A stretch of DNA of 32,883 nucleotides from an uncultured Oscillospiraceae bacterium (lineage in GTDB: Bacteria; Bacillota; Clostridia; Oscillospirales; Oscillospiraceae): contig CAKSWA010000023.1 of NCBI GenBank assembly GCA_934511165.1, positions 1-32,883 on the forward strand, given 5' to 3'. How positions within the stretch are numbered: position 1 is the first letter of the stretch; each line of letters opens with the position of its first letter. Positions 15,483 through 23,439 of the stretch are shown one piece after another. A program made the translations under genes and the position numbers. The notes below the pieces were generated by a model. The model saw only the letters and a list, made by a program, of their open reading frames with translations. It had not been told where the DNA came from and did not search any database.

Positions 15483-16880
15483 GTGGCGTTCAATACGGCG
15501 GGATTTCTGTTCCTCTTTTTCCCTGCGGCGTTTCTGCTCTACCGGCTGATGCCGGGACGCCGGACAAAGAACATTTTCCTCGCTCTCGCGAGCGCGGTGT
15601 TCTATGGCTTCGGCGGCCTTGCCACGCTCCCTGTGCTGCTCGCGGCGTTCCTCTGGGACTATCTCTTCGGGCGGCTCATCGCCGGAGACGAAAAGCGCTC
15701 GAAGCTCTGGTGCGGCATCGCCGTCGTGGGCAATCTTGCACTGCTCGGATTTTATAAATATCTTGCGTTCGTACTCGAAACGCTGCATCTCCCGGCGCTC
15801 TCGCAGCTTTTTGCGCTGCCGCTCGGCATTTCGTTTTTCACGTTCCACGGTGTATCCTATCTCGTGGATGTGTATCGCGAGCCTTCCCGCGTCTGCCGAA
15901 GGGCGGACACGCTCTTCCTCTATCTTGCGTTCTTCCCCCGGCTGATTGCAGGGCCGATCGTCCGCTGGCAGGACGCCGCGGCGCAGCTTGACGAGCATCC
16001 GGTATCGCCGGAAATGACGGCGGCGGGGCTTCGCCGGTTTGTGCGCGGCCTATTGAAAAAGCTCCTGCTTGCCGAGAGCGCAGCGGCGGTCGCCAATGCC
16101 GTTTACGCTCTTGCCCCGGAATCGCTCGGCATGGGGCTTGCGTGGCTCGGCGCGGTGAGCTACTGCCTCCAGATCTTCTTTGATTTCTCCGGCTACAGCG
16201 ATATGGCCATCGGCATCGGCATGCTCTTCGGCTTCACATTCCCGGAAAACTTCAACTATCCGTATGTCTCCGGCAGCGTGAGCGAGTTCTGGCGGCGCTG
16301 GCACATGACGCTCAACCGCTGGTTTGTGGACTATCTCTATATTCCGCTCGGCGGCAGCCGCCGCGGGAAGTGGACAACGGTGCGAAATAAGCTCATCGTC
16401 TTTTTCTGCACCGGCCTCTGGCACGGCGCGGGCTGGACGTACATCCTCTGGGGCCTCTGGCACGGCGTGCTCGTCTCCGGCGAGGGGCTTTGGAAAGCGC
16501 CGATCGAAAAGCTGCGCCAAAAGCGCGGCGGGCGGATCGCAATGCACGTCTATACGCTGCTCGCGGTCATCCTCGGCTTTGCGATGTTCCGCGCGTCCTC
16601 CGTGCAGCAGGGCTTCCTGCTCATCTCCCGGATGTTCTCCTTTGCCGGCGCGGGCGCTGCCGGGCTGCTTGCCGCAGAGGAGATACTGACCGGCGCGCAC
16701 GTTACGGCGCTTATCTTCGGCGTCATTCTCTCCATGCCGGTCGTTCCCGCGCTCACGCGGCGGTGCACCGGCCGCGGCTGGGAGATCGCATGGGATATAC
16801 TCGCGCTGCTCGGCCTTCTCACGGCGATCCTTGCCCTCTCGGGCGGGAGCTTCACGCCGTTTATCTACCAGCAGTTTTAA
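15483..16880 (+). CDS. MBOAT family O-acyltransferase (AlgI-like), copy 1
   Basis: This 465-residue polytopic membrane protein of the AlgI/DltB type moves acyl, usually acetyl, groups across the membrane for polysaccharide O-acylation. Family blocks: FSGYSDMAIG (235-244), FPENFNYPY (253-261), SEFWRRWHMTL (267-277), DYLYIPLGG (283-291) and TGLWHGAGW (310-318), with the catalytic-type histidine H314. The start is GTG at 15483 with GGGAGG at 15470-15475; no ATG is as well placed. The SGNH-type partner follows 15 bases downstream, as in alginate-acetylation-like modules. A second gene with the same architecture lies at 20870 and keeps H314 at the same residue number. The substrate polymer is unknown. 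Confidence 0.94.
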   Translation: MAFNTAGFLFLFFPAAFLLYRLMPGRRTKNIFLALASAVFYGFGGLATLPVLLAAFLWDYLFGRLIAGDEKRSKLWCGIAVVGNLALLGFYKYLAFVLETLHLPALSQLFALPLGISFFTFHGVSYLVDVYREPSRVCRRADTLFLYLAFFPRLIAGPIVRWQDAAAQLDEHPVSPEMTAAGLRRFVRGLLKKLLLAESAAAVANAVYALAPESLGMGLAWLGAVSYCLQIFFDFSGYSDMAIGIGMLFGFTFPENFNYPYVSGSVSEFWRRWHMTLNRWFVDYLYIPLGGSRRGKWTTVRNKLIVFFCTGLWHGAGWTYILWGLWHGVLVSGEGLWKAPIEKLRQKRGGRIAMHVYTLLAVILGFAMFRASSVQQGFLLISRMFSFAGAGAAGLLAAEEILTGAHVTALIFGVILSMPVVPALTRRCTGRGWEIAWDILALLGLLTAILALSGGSFTPFIYQQF

Positions 16881-16895
16881 GGAGGGGCGGACGAT

Positions 16896-18278
16896 ATGAA
16901 AAAAACGCTCTCTCTTATCTTTACGGTGTTGTTTCTCGCCGTGTGCCTTGTCCCCGGTCTGGGACTTCTCCTGACCGGCGGGGCAGACGCTGCGGCAAAC
17001 GAGATTTTGCCCGCCGCGCCGGTGATCGCGGCGGACGGGGCGTTCAATCCCGACGTTCTCGCGGACACAGCGGCCTATGTAAATGGCCGGTTTTCCTTCC
17101 GGCTGGAGGGCATCACCGCCTGGGCGAAGCTCAACGCGGCGCTCTTTCGCACGTCCACGGCGGAGAATGTCCTGCTCGGGCGCGGCGGCTGGCTCTTTTA
17201 TGCGCCGACCATTCACGATTATACCGGTGATACGCCCATGACGGCGCGCGAGATCTACTGCGCGGCGCGCACGCTCTATCTTTTGCAGGAGTACGCGGAA
17301 AACCGCGGCGGAGACTTCCTTTTCACTGCTGCGCCGAACAAGAATACGCTTTATCCGGAGTATATGCCGGAGCGGACGCGCCTCGGCGGCGCTTCCAACA
17401 TGGATGCGCTCTATGCGCGGCTCGACGAGATGGGCGTTTCGTATCTCGATCTGCGTGATGTGTTCGCATCGGAGGCCGATCCTTCCTATCTCCTGCGGGA
17501 TGAGCTTGCGCACGAATCGGAGCCGCTCTATTTTAAAACAGACAGCCATTGGAACGCGCGCGGCGGGGCTCTCGCCGCGGATGCACTGCTTGCCTCGCTC
17601 GGCCGCGAGAGCGGGTATTTTGCGAATACCGTGTCCGCCGGGAACACACACCGCGGCGATCTTTACGAAATGCTCTACCCCACGGGCAAGAGTCTTGAGG
17701 AAGATTTCACGTATGCCCCCGGTTTCTCATTTACCGCGAACACCGAAAACCCCGACCGCGTGACGATCACGACGGAGAACGACGCCGGTACCGGCGCGCT
17801 TCTCTGCTACCGCGACTCATTCGGACGGAATCTCTATCCGTACCTCGCGGAGAGCTTCGCCTCGGCGGAATTCTCCCGCCGGAACGAGTACACTGCCGCG
17901 ACGCTCCCGGAGGGCGGCACACTCCTGATCGAGCTTGTGGAGCGCAATATCCGCTATTTGGTGGAATACGATTCGCTCGCCCCAGCACCGGAGCGGGATG
18001 CCTCGCTCGTGGCTTCCGCCGCGCCGGGGGAGGGGAGCGCCCGGCTGACGGAGAGCGCCGGTACGGAAGGGTACACGGTCTTTTCCGGCACATGGGACGG
18101 CGTAACGCCGGACGATGCGTCCAATGTCTGCGTCCTCTCCAGCGGCGCGCTTTATGAGGCGGTGCCGCGCCCGGACGGGTTTATCGTCTCGCTGCCAAAC
18201 GGCAGTGCCGTTGACGCTGTATATGCAGCGGCGGGAGGGAACCTTTTCCGTCTCTCCGCTGTCTATGCCATAGATTAA
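16896..18278 (+). CDS. AlgX/AlgJ-like SGNH-fold O-acyltransferase partner, copy 1
   Basis: This 460-residue protein has an N-terminal signal anchor (about 4-28), so the rest should be extracytoplasmic. It resembles the AlgJ/AlgX SGNH-hydrolase-like family. GGWLFYAP (97-104) is typical, TDSHW (215-219) supplies the Asp-x-His pair, and YRDSFG (305-310) the putative nucleophile S308 in RDS rather than GDS context. These proteins take the acyl group from the MBOAT partner and place it on the polymer. The C-terminal part from about 365 is extra compared with the second copy and rich in small beta-like segments. The ATG at 16896 follows AAGGAGG. It lies 15 bases after the MBOAT and 26 before a small lipoprotein gene. 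Confidence 0.85.
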   Translation: MKKTLSLIFTVLFLAVCLVPGLGLLLTGGADAAANEILPAAPVIAADGAFNPDVLADTAAYVNGRFSFRLEGITAWAKLNAALFRTSTAENVLLGRGGWLFYAPTIHDYTGDTPMTAREIYCAARTLYLLQEYAENRGGDFLFTAAPNKNTLYPEYMPERTRLGGASNMDALYARLDEMGVSYLDLRDVFASEADPSYLLRDELAHESEPLYFKTDSHWNARGGALAADALLASLGRESGYFANTVSAGNTHRGDLYEMLYPTGKSLEEDFTYAPGFSFTANTENPDRVTITTENDAGTGALLCYRDSFGRNLYPYLAESFASAEFSRRNEYTAATLPEGGTLLIELVERNIRYLVEYDSLAPAPERDASLVASAAPGEGSARLTESAGTEGYTVFSGTWDGVTPDDASNVCVLSSGALYEAVPRPDGFIVSLPNGSAVDAVYAAAGGNLFRLSAVYAID

Positions 18279-18304
18279 CCAAAGATATCAAAGGAGACAC
18301 ATTC

Positions 18305-18718
18305 ATGAAAAAAATCATTGCCCTGCTGCTCGCCGCGCTGATGGCGCTCACTCTTGTTGGCTGCGGCGGAAACGCCGAAACCCCGGCCCCCACCGAGGCG
18401 CCCGCGACGGAAGCCCCCGCTGCGACTGAAGCTCCGGTAAGCGAAGAGCCCGCCGCAACGGAAGCCCCCGCCGAGCCGGAAGGCGACGGCGCGGAGGACG
18501 AAGTTGCCGGTTTGATCGAGCAGGTGCTCGCGCTCAAGGGTCAGCCGGTGCAGGAGCTCTATGACGCCATCGGCATGCCGACCGGCGAAGCGGAGTATGC
18601 GTCGAGCTGCCTCGTCACCGGCGGCAAGGACGGCGTGCTGCCCTACGACGGCTTCACGGTGTACACTCTCGTGCAGCCCGACGGCACCGAGACCGTCTAC
18701 GACGTGGAGAAGAACTGA
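18305..18718 (+). CDS. Small lipoprotein with Ala/Glu/Pro/Thr-rich linker
   Basis: This 137-residue predicted lipoprotein has a signal peptide with lipobox LVGC (C21). A low-complexity spacer follows (about 26-62) built from TEAPA-like repeats, then an acidic patch and a compact C-terminal domain of about 70 residues (VAGLIEQVLALKG...YDVEKN). That domain resembles no family I can name with confidence; the line QPVQELYDAIGMP and the Gly/Tyr-rich end suggest a small alpha/beta fold. AAAGGAGA precedes the ATG. It is the last gene of the first MBOAT operon and ends at a terminator. A role at the membrane surface beside the acylation enzymes is inferred only from position. Confidence 0.85.
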   Translation: MKKIIALLLAALMALTLVGCGGNAETPAPTEAPATEAPAATEAPVSEEPAATEAPAEPEGDGAEDEVAGLIEQVLALKGQPVQELYDAIGMPTGEAEYASSCLVTGGKDGVLPYDGFTVYTLVQPDGTETVYDVEKN

Positions 18719-18736
18719 AATACAGCGAAAAAGAAG

Positions 18737-18766
18737 ACGGAAGCGCGGCGCTTCCGTTTTCTTTTT
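18737..18766 (+). terminator. Terminator of the first MBOAT operon
   Basis: ACGGAAGC...GCTTCCGT hairpin (18737-18757) followed by TTTTCTTTTT. Confidence 0.88.
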
Positions 18767-18773
18767 CCTGCGC

Positions 18774-18802
18774 TTGCAAACGCTGTGCGGGTATGGTAGA
18801 AT
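18774..18802 (+). promoter_or_regulatory. Promoter of the LCP gene
   Basis: TTGCAA (18774-18779), 17-base spacer, TAGAAT (18797-18802) preceded by TGG, an extended -10. Confidence 0.75.
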
Positions 18803-18840
18803 ACAAAAACTATGACCCGAATCATCACAGGGGGACTATT

Positions 18841-20157
18841 ATGAATAAAAACACGAACTCTTCCGGAAACGGCGGCCGCCATCTGAAGGAGACGAAAGAA
18901 GTTAAGAAAGTCAAAGAGGTCAGAAAGGTCCGGGAAGCGCCGGTGAGCGAGCGTCCGGAGAAAGCGGAAAAGAAGAAAAAGCACGTCGGACGCACCGTTA
19001 TCATCGTGATCGCGGCGGTGATCCTTGTGATTCTGCTTGCTGTCTTTCTGATTTTCAGCGACATGTTCAGCCAGCTCAACAGCCGTTCGTATACCACGCC
19101 GGAGCCGACGGCAGCGCCGTCCGCGGCGGTTGACGCAACGCCCGAAGTCACGGCCACGCCGGAGCCGACGGCCGATCCTCTCACGGAGGAGGAACGGGCG
19201 GCGCTGGAGGAAATGGAGCTTCGCAGCAGTCTGCAGGAGTCTGCCGAAACGGTCATGAGCGATAAGAATGTCTATAACATTCTGCTCATCGGCGCGGACG
19301 GACGCATGGAAGACCTCGAGCGCAGCGACGCGATGATCATTCTCTCCATCAACAAGACATCGAAAACCATGTGGCTCACCTCCCTTATGCGCGATACGCA
19401 GGTGGAGATCGCCGACTGGGGCACCGGCCACCTGAACTGGGCGACAAGCATCGGCGGCGTGGATATGCTCATCAACACGCTCGAAAGCACGCGGAATTTT
19501 GCCATTGATATAGACAACTGGGCGATGGTCGATTTCCTCGACTTTGCCAAGATCGCCTCCATGGTCGGCCCCATCACGGTCACCGTCACGGCGGCGGAAG
19601 CCGAGGATATCAACCGGCTCATCCGCGAGGCGTGCCAGCTCAATGACGCCTATTACGGCACCGATACGCCCCGCTGCTATTTCCCGACGGATCAGGACGG
19701 CACCTACACCATTACCGACGGCTTCCAGATCCTCGGCTATTGCCGCGAGCGCCACGTTGGCGGCGATACGGGACGCAGCCAGAAGCAGCGCGATGCGCTC
19801 ATGCAGATGTGGAATAACGTCAAGCAGATGAGTCTCACCGACCAGTATGCGCTTGCAAAGGAGATCATGTCCATCATCAGCACCGATATCACCATGGGTC
19901 AGTGCGCCTCCCTGCTGCTGCAGGCGCCCGACTTTTTGACCTATGATATCAAGCTGCAGCAGTGCCCGACGCCCGGCGCGTTCTGGCGCGGACGTGACGA
20001 GGACGGTCTTTCCATTTACAACGCGGATTTTGTCGTGAACCGCAACTTCCTGCGCGCGACGATCTACAATGAGGAAATGGCCGCCTGGCAGCTCACGAGC
20101 GACTGGACGGGCGAATGGGTCCAGGTCTATTATCCGCCGGAAAAGGAAAACGGCTGA
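18841..20157 (+). CDS. LytR-CpsA-Psr (LCP) family wall-polymer transferase
   Basis: This is a 438-residue type II membrane protein. A very charged cytoplasmic N-terminus (1-50, Lys/Glu/Val-rich) precedes one helix (51-73), an Ala/Thr/Pro linker (about 83-115) and the LCP domain (about 143-320). Key residues are seen: ILLIGADGR, SDAMIILS, SLMRDTQV with R184-D185, and the C-terminal CRERHVGGDTGRSQKQR block (R302, R304, D309, R312) that binds the lipid pyrophosphate. LCP enzymes transfer lipid-linked glycopolymers to peptidoglycan. The start ATG at 18841 follows GGGGGA; the frame extends to 18793 but that part overlaps the promoter. It is monocistronic, with its own promoter and strong terminator, set between the two MBOAT modules. 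Confidence 0.94.
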   Translation: MNKNTNSSGNGGRHLKETKEVKKVKEVRKVREAPVSERPEKAEKKKKHVGRTVIIVIAAVILVILLAVFLIFSDMFSQLNSRSYTTPEPTAAPSAAVDATPEVTATPEPTADPLTEEERAALEEMELRSSLQESAETVMSDKNVYNILLIGADGRMEDLERSDAMIILSINKTSKTMWLTSLMRDTQVEIADWGTGHLNWATSIGGVDMLINTLESTRNFAIDIDNWAMVDFLDFAKIASMVGPITVTVTAAEAEDINRLIREACQLNDAYYGTDTPRCYFPTDQDGTYTITDGFQILGYCRERHVGGDTGRSQKQRDALMQMWNNVKQMSLTDQYALAKEIMSIISTDITMGQCASLLLQAPDFLTYDIKLQQCPTPGAFWRGRDEDGLSIYNADFVVNRNFLRATIYNEEMAAWQLTSDWTGEWVQVYYPPEKENG

Positions 20158-20170
20158 CAAAGCAACCATG

Positions 20171-20208
20171 TCGGACGGCAAAAGGATTTTTTGCCGTCCG
20201 ATTTTTTT
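20171..20208 (+). terminator. Strong terminator after the LCP gene
   Basis: TCGGACGGCAAAA (20171-20183) pairs with TTTTGCCGTCCGA (20189-20201), followed by seven T (20202-20208). Confidence 0.94.
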
Positions 20209-20290
20209 CGGGAACAAAGGGAAATCTAATCTCGTCATAGAATTACCCCCGGAAAACCATATCACATCCGTTAAAAAGGAGAACTCATCC

Positions 20291-20860
20291 ATGAAAAAAA
20301 CGATTTCCGCGCTCCTCTGCGCGGTACTGCTTCTTTCTCTCACCGCGTGCGGCGCGTCCGCCCCGGCGGACACGGGCGCCGACGCCCCGGCGAGCGCGCT
20401 CGAACTGCTCGAAAATGTCTGGAACAGCTATTCCGACGAGGAAAAATTCCCCGCTGCGGGCGGCGACTATTCCGAGGAGAACATGCGCGACGGCGCACCC
20501 GGCAATTTCAGCATCCGTGATGCGGAAATCCTCAATTCCTCGCTGGGCTTTCCCGCGGACGAAGCCGGGAAGATCGACGGCGCCGCCTCTCTTGTGCACA
20601 TGATGAATCTCAACACGTTCACCTGCGGCGCGTTCCATGTGAAAAACAGCGGCGATGTGACTGCGCTCAGCGCGGCGCTGCGCGAGAACATCCTTGCCCG
20701 GCACTGGATGTGCGGCATCCCGGATAAGCTCGTGATCGCAACGGTGGGAGATTATATCGTCTCCGTATACGGCAACGAAGAGCTTGTGGATACGTTCGTT
20801 TCCAAGCTTGCGGCGGCGTACCCGAGCGCCAAAACCGTGAGCGACGACCCGATCGTATAA
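20291..20860 (+). CDS. Small lipoprotein of unknown function
   Basis: This 189-residue predicted lipoprotein has a signal peptide with lipobox LTAC (C20) and a short Ala/Asp linker, then a single domain of about 150 residues. The ending (GDVTALSAALRENI..., KLVIATVGDYIVSVYG, VDTFVSKLAAAYP) resembles the DUF4358-type lipoproteins of Clostridia; that resemblance is an impression from pattern, not a match I can verify. The start ATG at 20291 has AAGGAG 9 bases upstream. A strong terminator lies before it, so it must have its own promoter; only a weak TAGAAT at 20238-20243 is visible. It is followed after 9 bases by the second MBOAT gene and probably shares its transcript. Confidence 0.83.
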   Translation: MKKTISALLCAVLLLSLTACGASAPADTGADAPASALELLENVWNSYSDEEKFPAAGGDYSEENMRDGAPGNFSIRDAEILNSSLGFPADEAGKIDGAASLVHMMNLNTFTCGAFHVKNSGDVTALSAALRENILARHWMCGIPDKLVIATVGDYIVSVYGNEELVDTFVSKLAAAYPSAKTVSDDPIV

Positions 20861-20869
20861 GCGCCCGCC

Positions 20870-22261
20870 ATGCTCTTTTCGAGTATCCCGTTTCTCTTTT
20901 ATTTTCTCCCGTGCGTGCTGCTCGTGTACTTCGTTGTGCCGCAAAAGGGGAGAAACGCCGTTCTGCTCGCCGCCAGCCTCTTTTTTTACGGCTGGGGCGA
21001 GCCCAAATTCCTGCTCTTCATGGTGTTCGCCATCGTGCAGGGATACGTTTTTGCGCGGCTCATTGCGCGGGGAAGAGGCAAGAAGCTCTTTCTCGCGCTC
21101 TCGCTCGTGCTGAGCTTTGCCCTGCTTGCGTACTGCAAGTACGCGGATTTTTTTCTGGAAAATTTCAACGCCGTCACCGGGCTCTCGCTTCCGCTTTTGA
21201 AGATCGCCCTCCCGATCGGCATCAGCTTCTACACGTTCCAGATCGCGAGCTACGAGATCGACGTATACCGCGGCGACGTGGCGGCGCAGCGAAATTTCAT
21301 TGACTTTGCAGCCTATGTCGCCATGTTTCCGCAACTCATCGCGGGGCCGATCGTCCGCTACCGGGACATTGCTCCCCAGCTCAAAGAGCGGACGCACTCG
21401 CTCGAGGCAGCGGCCTCGGGCGCTTCCCGCTTCGCCGTTGGTCTGGCAAAAAAGGTGCTCATCGCCAATGTCCTCGCGCAGCTCATCTCCGCGTACAAAG
21501 CCTCCGCGGAGCAGACGGTGCTCTATGCCTGGCTCTATGCAATCGCCTTCACGCTCCAGATCTATTTTGATTTTTCCGGCTACAGCGACATGGCCATCGG
21601 CTTGGGGCGCATCTTCGGCTTCACGTTCCCGGAGAACTTTGCCTATCCGTATATATCGAAGAGCATCACAGAGTTCTGGCGGCGCTGGCACATATCGCTC
21701 GGCACCTGGTTCCGGGACTACCTCTATATCCCGCTCGGCGGCAGCCGTTGCTCCCGTGCCCGGCACATTTTCAACATCCTTGTCGTCTGGATGGCCACCG
21801 GCTTCTGGCACGGCGCGGCCTGGAATTTCATTTTCTGGGGACTTGTCTACGCGGTGCTGCTCATCGCGGAGAAGTTTTTCCTTTTGCCGGCGCTGAAAAA
21901 AGGAAGCGTACTTCCTCATATTTACGTCCTCCTCGCCGTAACGCTGGGCTTCGTGCTGTTTGACGCATCGTCGGTGAGCGATGCGCTGCACTGGCTCGGT
22001 GCGCTCTTCGGTGTGGGCGCGGCTCCGGGGCTCGGCACGGAGGCGGTCTATATGCTCCGCAGCTACGGCGTTGTGCTCGCGCTCGCCGCCCTCGGTGCAA
22101 CGCCGCTCCCGGCGCGGCTTTTGAAGAGAGCGCAGGAGGCAAAGCCTCTTGCGCCGGTGATGGCCGTCGCCGCCCCGCTTAGTACGCTCGCGCTGCTCGC
22201 GCTCTGCACGGCGTTTCTGGTGGACGGGTCGTTCAACCCGTTCCTCTATTTCCGGTTTTGA
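20870..22261 (+). CDS. MBOAT family O-acyltransferase (AlgI-like), copy 2
   Basis: This is a 463-residue polytopic membrane protein with the same family blocks as copy 1: LFFYGWGEPKF (37-47), GISFYTFQ (117-124), FSGYSDMAIG (235-244), EFWRRWHISLGTWFRDYLYI (268-287) and TGFWHGAAWNF (310-320), with H314. It is closer to the common bacterial EPS O-acetyltransferase pattern than copy 1. The ATG at 20870 is 9 bases after the lipoprotein stop, and no Shine-Dalgarno is visible, so translation may depend on coupling to the lipoprotein gene. The SGNH-like partner follows with an 11-base gap. The sequence differs enough from copy 1 that the pair is not a recent duplication. Confidence 0.94.
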   Translation: MLFSSIPFLFYFLPCVLLVYFVVPQKGRNAVLLAASLFFYGWGEPKFLLFMVFAIVQGYVFARLIARGRGKKLFLALSLVLSFALLAYCKYADFFLENFNAVTGLSLPLLKIALPIGISFYTFQIASYEIDVYRGDVAAQRNFIDFAAYVAMFPQLIAGPIVRYRDIAPQLKERTHSLEAAASGASRFAVGLAKKVLIANVLAQLISAYKASAEQTVLYAWLYAIAFTLQIYFDFSGYSDMAIGLGRIFGFTFPENFAYPYISKSITEFWRRWHISLGTWFRDYLYIPLGGSRCSRARHIFNILVVWMATGFWHGAAWNFIFWGLVYAVLLIAEKFFLLPALKKGSVLPHIYVLLAVTLGFVLFDASSVSDALHWLGALFGVGAAPGLGTEAVYMLRSYGVVLALAALGATPLPARLLKRAQEAKPLAPVMAVAAPLSTLALLALCTAFLVDGSFNPFLYFRF

Positions 22262-22272
22262 GGAGGCGCGGC

Positions 22273-23373
22273 ATGAAGAAACTGCAAAACATTCTCACGG
22301 TCACGCTCTCGGCGCTCTTCCTTGGGGGCTTCCTGCTCGCGGCACTCCTGACGCCGGACAAAACCGACTCGCTCTCCGAGCGGCGCACGCTCGCGCAGCG
22401 CCCGGCGCTGCGCTTTTCCGCCGTGGCGGACGGAACGTATATGACGGCCTTTGAGAAGTATACGCTCGACCAGTTCCCGCTGCGCGACGGCTTTCGCGCG
22501 CTCAAGGCGTTTTTCGCCGGGAACATTCTGATGGAGCGAGACAACAACGGCGTATATTCTGCCGAAGGGCATCTTGCAAAGCTCGATTATCCGGTGAATC
22601 CCGATCTCGTCCGGCGCGCGGCGGAGCGCTTTCACGCCGTGTATGAGACGTATTTCGCTCCGACCGGCGCGAACGTTTACTATACCGTTGTGCCGGATAA
22701 GAACTATTTCCTCGCCGCGCCAAACGGCTATCCGGCCATGGACTATGCGCTTCTCACCGATACGCTGCGCGAGGGGATGCCGTTTGCGGAGTATATCGAT
22801 ATTTTTGATACGCTCTCGCTCGACAAATACTACCGCACCGACGCCCACTGGCGGCAGGAAGAACTCGGCGAAACGGCGGCGGCGCTTGCCGCGGCGATGG
22901 GCGCTTCGCTTCCCGAAGCGTATGAGACCGTGGATACACAGGTGCCGTTTCGCGGCGTGTACGCCGGGCAGTATGCGCTTCCGGCCGAGCCGGACGCGCT
23001 GCGCTATCTCACGAACGATGCGATAGCGGCGCTTCGCGTATACGACTATGAGACGGGGAAGGAGATACCGGTCTACAACCTCGCGCTCGCCGCGGGACGC
23101 GACGGATACGAGATGTTTCTCGGCGGGACAAAGGCGCTGCTCACGATGGAGAATCCGAATGCCGAAACCGGCCGGGAACTGGTGATCTTCCGCGATTCGT
23201 TCGGCAGCAGCATTGCGCCCCTGCTCGCGCAGGGCTACGCGAAGGTGACGGTGGTGGATATCCGCTATATGGCCCCGGCCCTCGCCGGGCGGTTCGTGGA
23301 CTTCTCGGAAGCGGATGACGTACTGTTCCTCTACAGCACCGGCGTACTCAACCACAGCGAAACAATCCAGTAA
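22273..23373 (+). CDS. DHHW/AlgJ-like SGNH-fold O-acyltransferase partner, copy 2
   Basis: This is a 366-residue protein with an N-terminal signal anchor (about 5-27) and an extracytoplasmic domain of the DHHW/AlgJ-like family. LSERRTLAQRPAL (34-46) and FEKYTLDQFPLRD (60-72) are typical of the family's N-terminal part. YRTDAHW (187-193) gives the Asp-x-His pair, with TDAHW where the family name reads DHHW, and FRDSFGSS (306-313) the putative nucleophile S309. It should complete O-acylation with the MBOAT just upstream. The ATG at 22273 is preferred to upstream codons because GAGGAGG lies 6 bases before it. It ends at a terminator shared with the convergent InlB-repeat gene. Confidence 0.88.
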   Translation: MKKLQNILTVTLSALFLGGFLLAALLTPDKTDSLSERRTLAQRPALRFSAVADGTYMTAFEKYTLDQFPLRDGFRALKAFFAGNILMERDNNGVYSAEGHLAKLDYPVNPDLVRRAAERFHAVYETYFAPTGANVYYTVVPDKNYFLAAPNGYPAMDYALLTDTLREGMPFAEYIDIFDTLSLDKYYRTDAHWRQEELGETAAALAAAMGASLPEAYETVDTQVPFRGVYAGQYALPAEPDALRYLTNDAIAALRVYDYETGKEIPVYNLALAAGRDGYEMFLGGTKALLTMENPNAETGRELVIFRDSFGSSIAPLLAQGYAKVTVVDIRYMAPALAGRFVDFSEADDVLFLYSTGVLNHSETIQ

Positions 23374-23384
23374 TCCAATCAATG

Positions 23385-23425
23385 GAAAAGAGAGCATTGC
23401 AATCTGCAATACTCTCTTTTCTTTT
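23385..23425. terminator. Bidirectional terminator
   Basis: GAAAAGAGAG-c-ATTGCA pairs with TGCAAT-a-CTCTCTTTTC (23385-23421), with TTTT following on the plus strand and A/T tracts on both sides. It separates the convergent copy 2 SGNH gene and the InlB-repeat gene. Confidence 0.85.
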
Positions 23426-23439
23426 GGCTTATTTCTTAT

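Noticed and set aside
16050..17651. 533-residue minus-strand frame
   Set aside because: Antisense to the first MBOAT and SGNH genes, which show family motifs; composition is Arg/Glu/Ala-biased as expected for a GC-rich shadow.
20285..21991. 568-residue minus-strand frame
   Set aside because: Antisense shadow of a lipoprotein and the second MBOAT gene.
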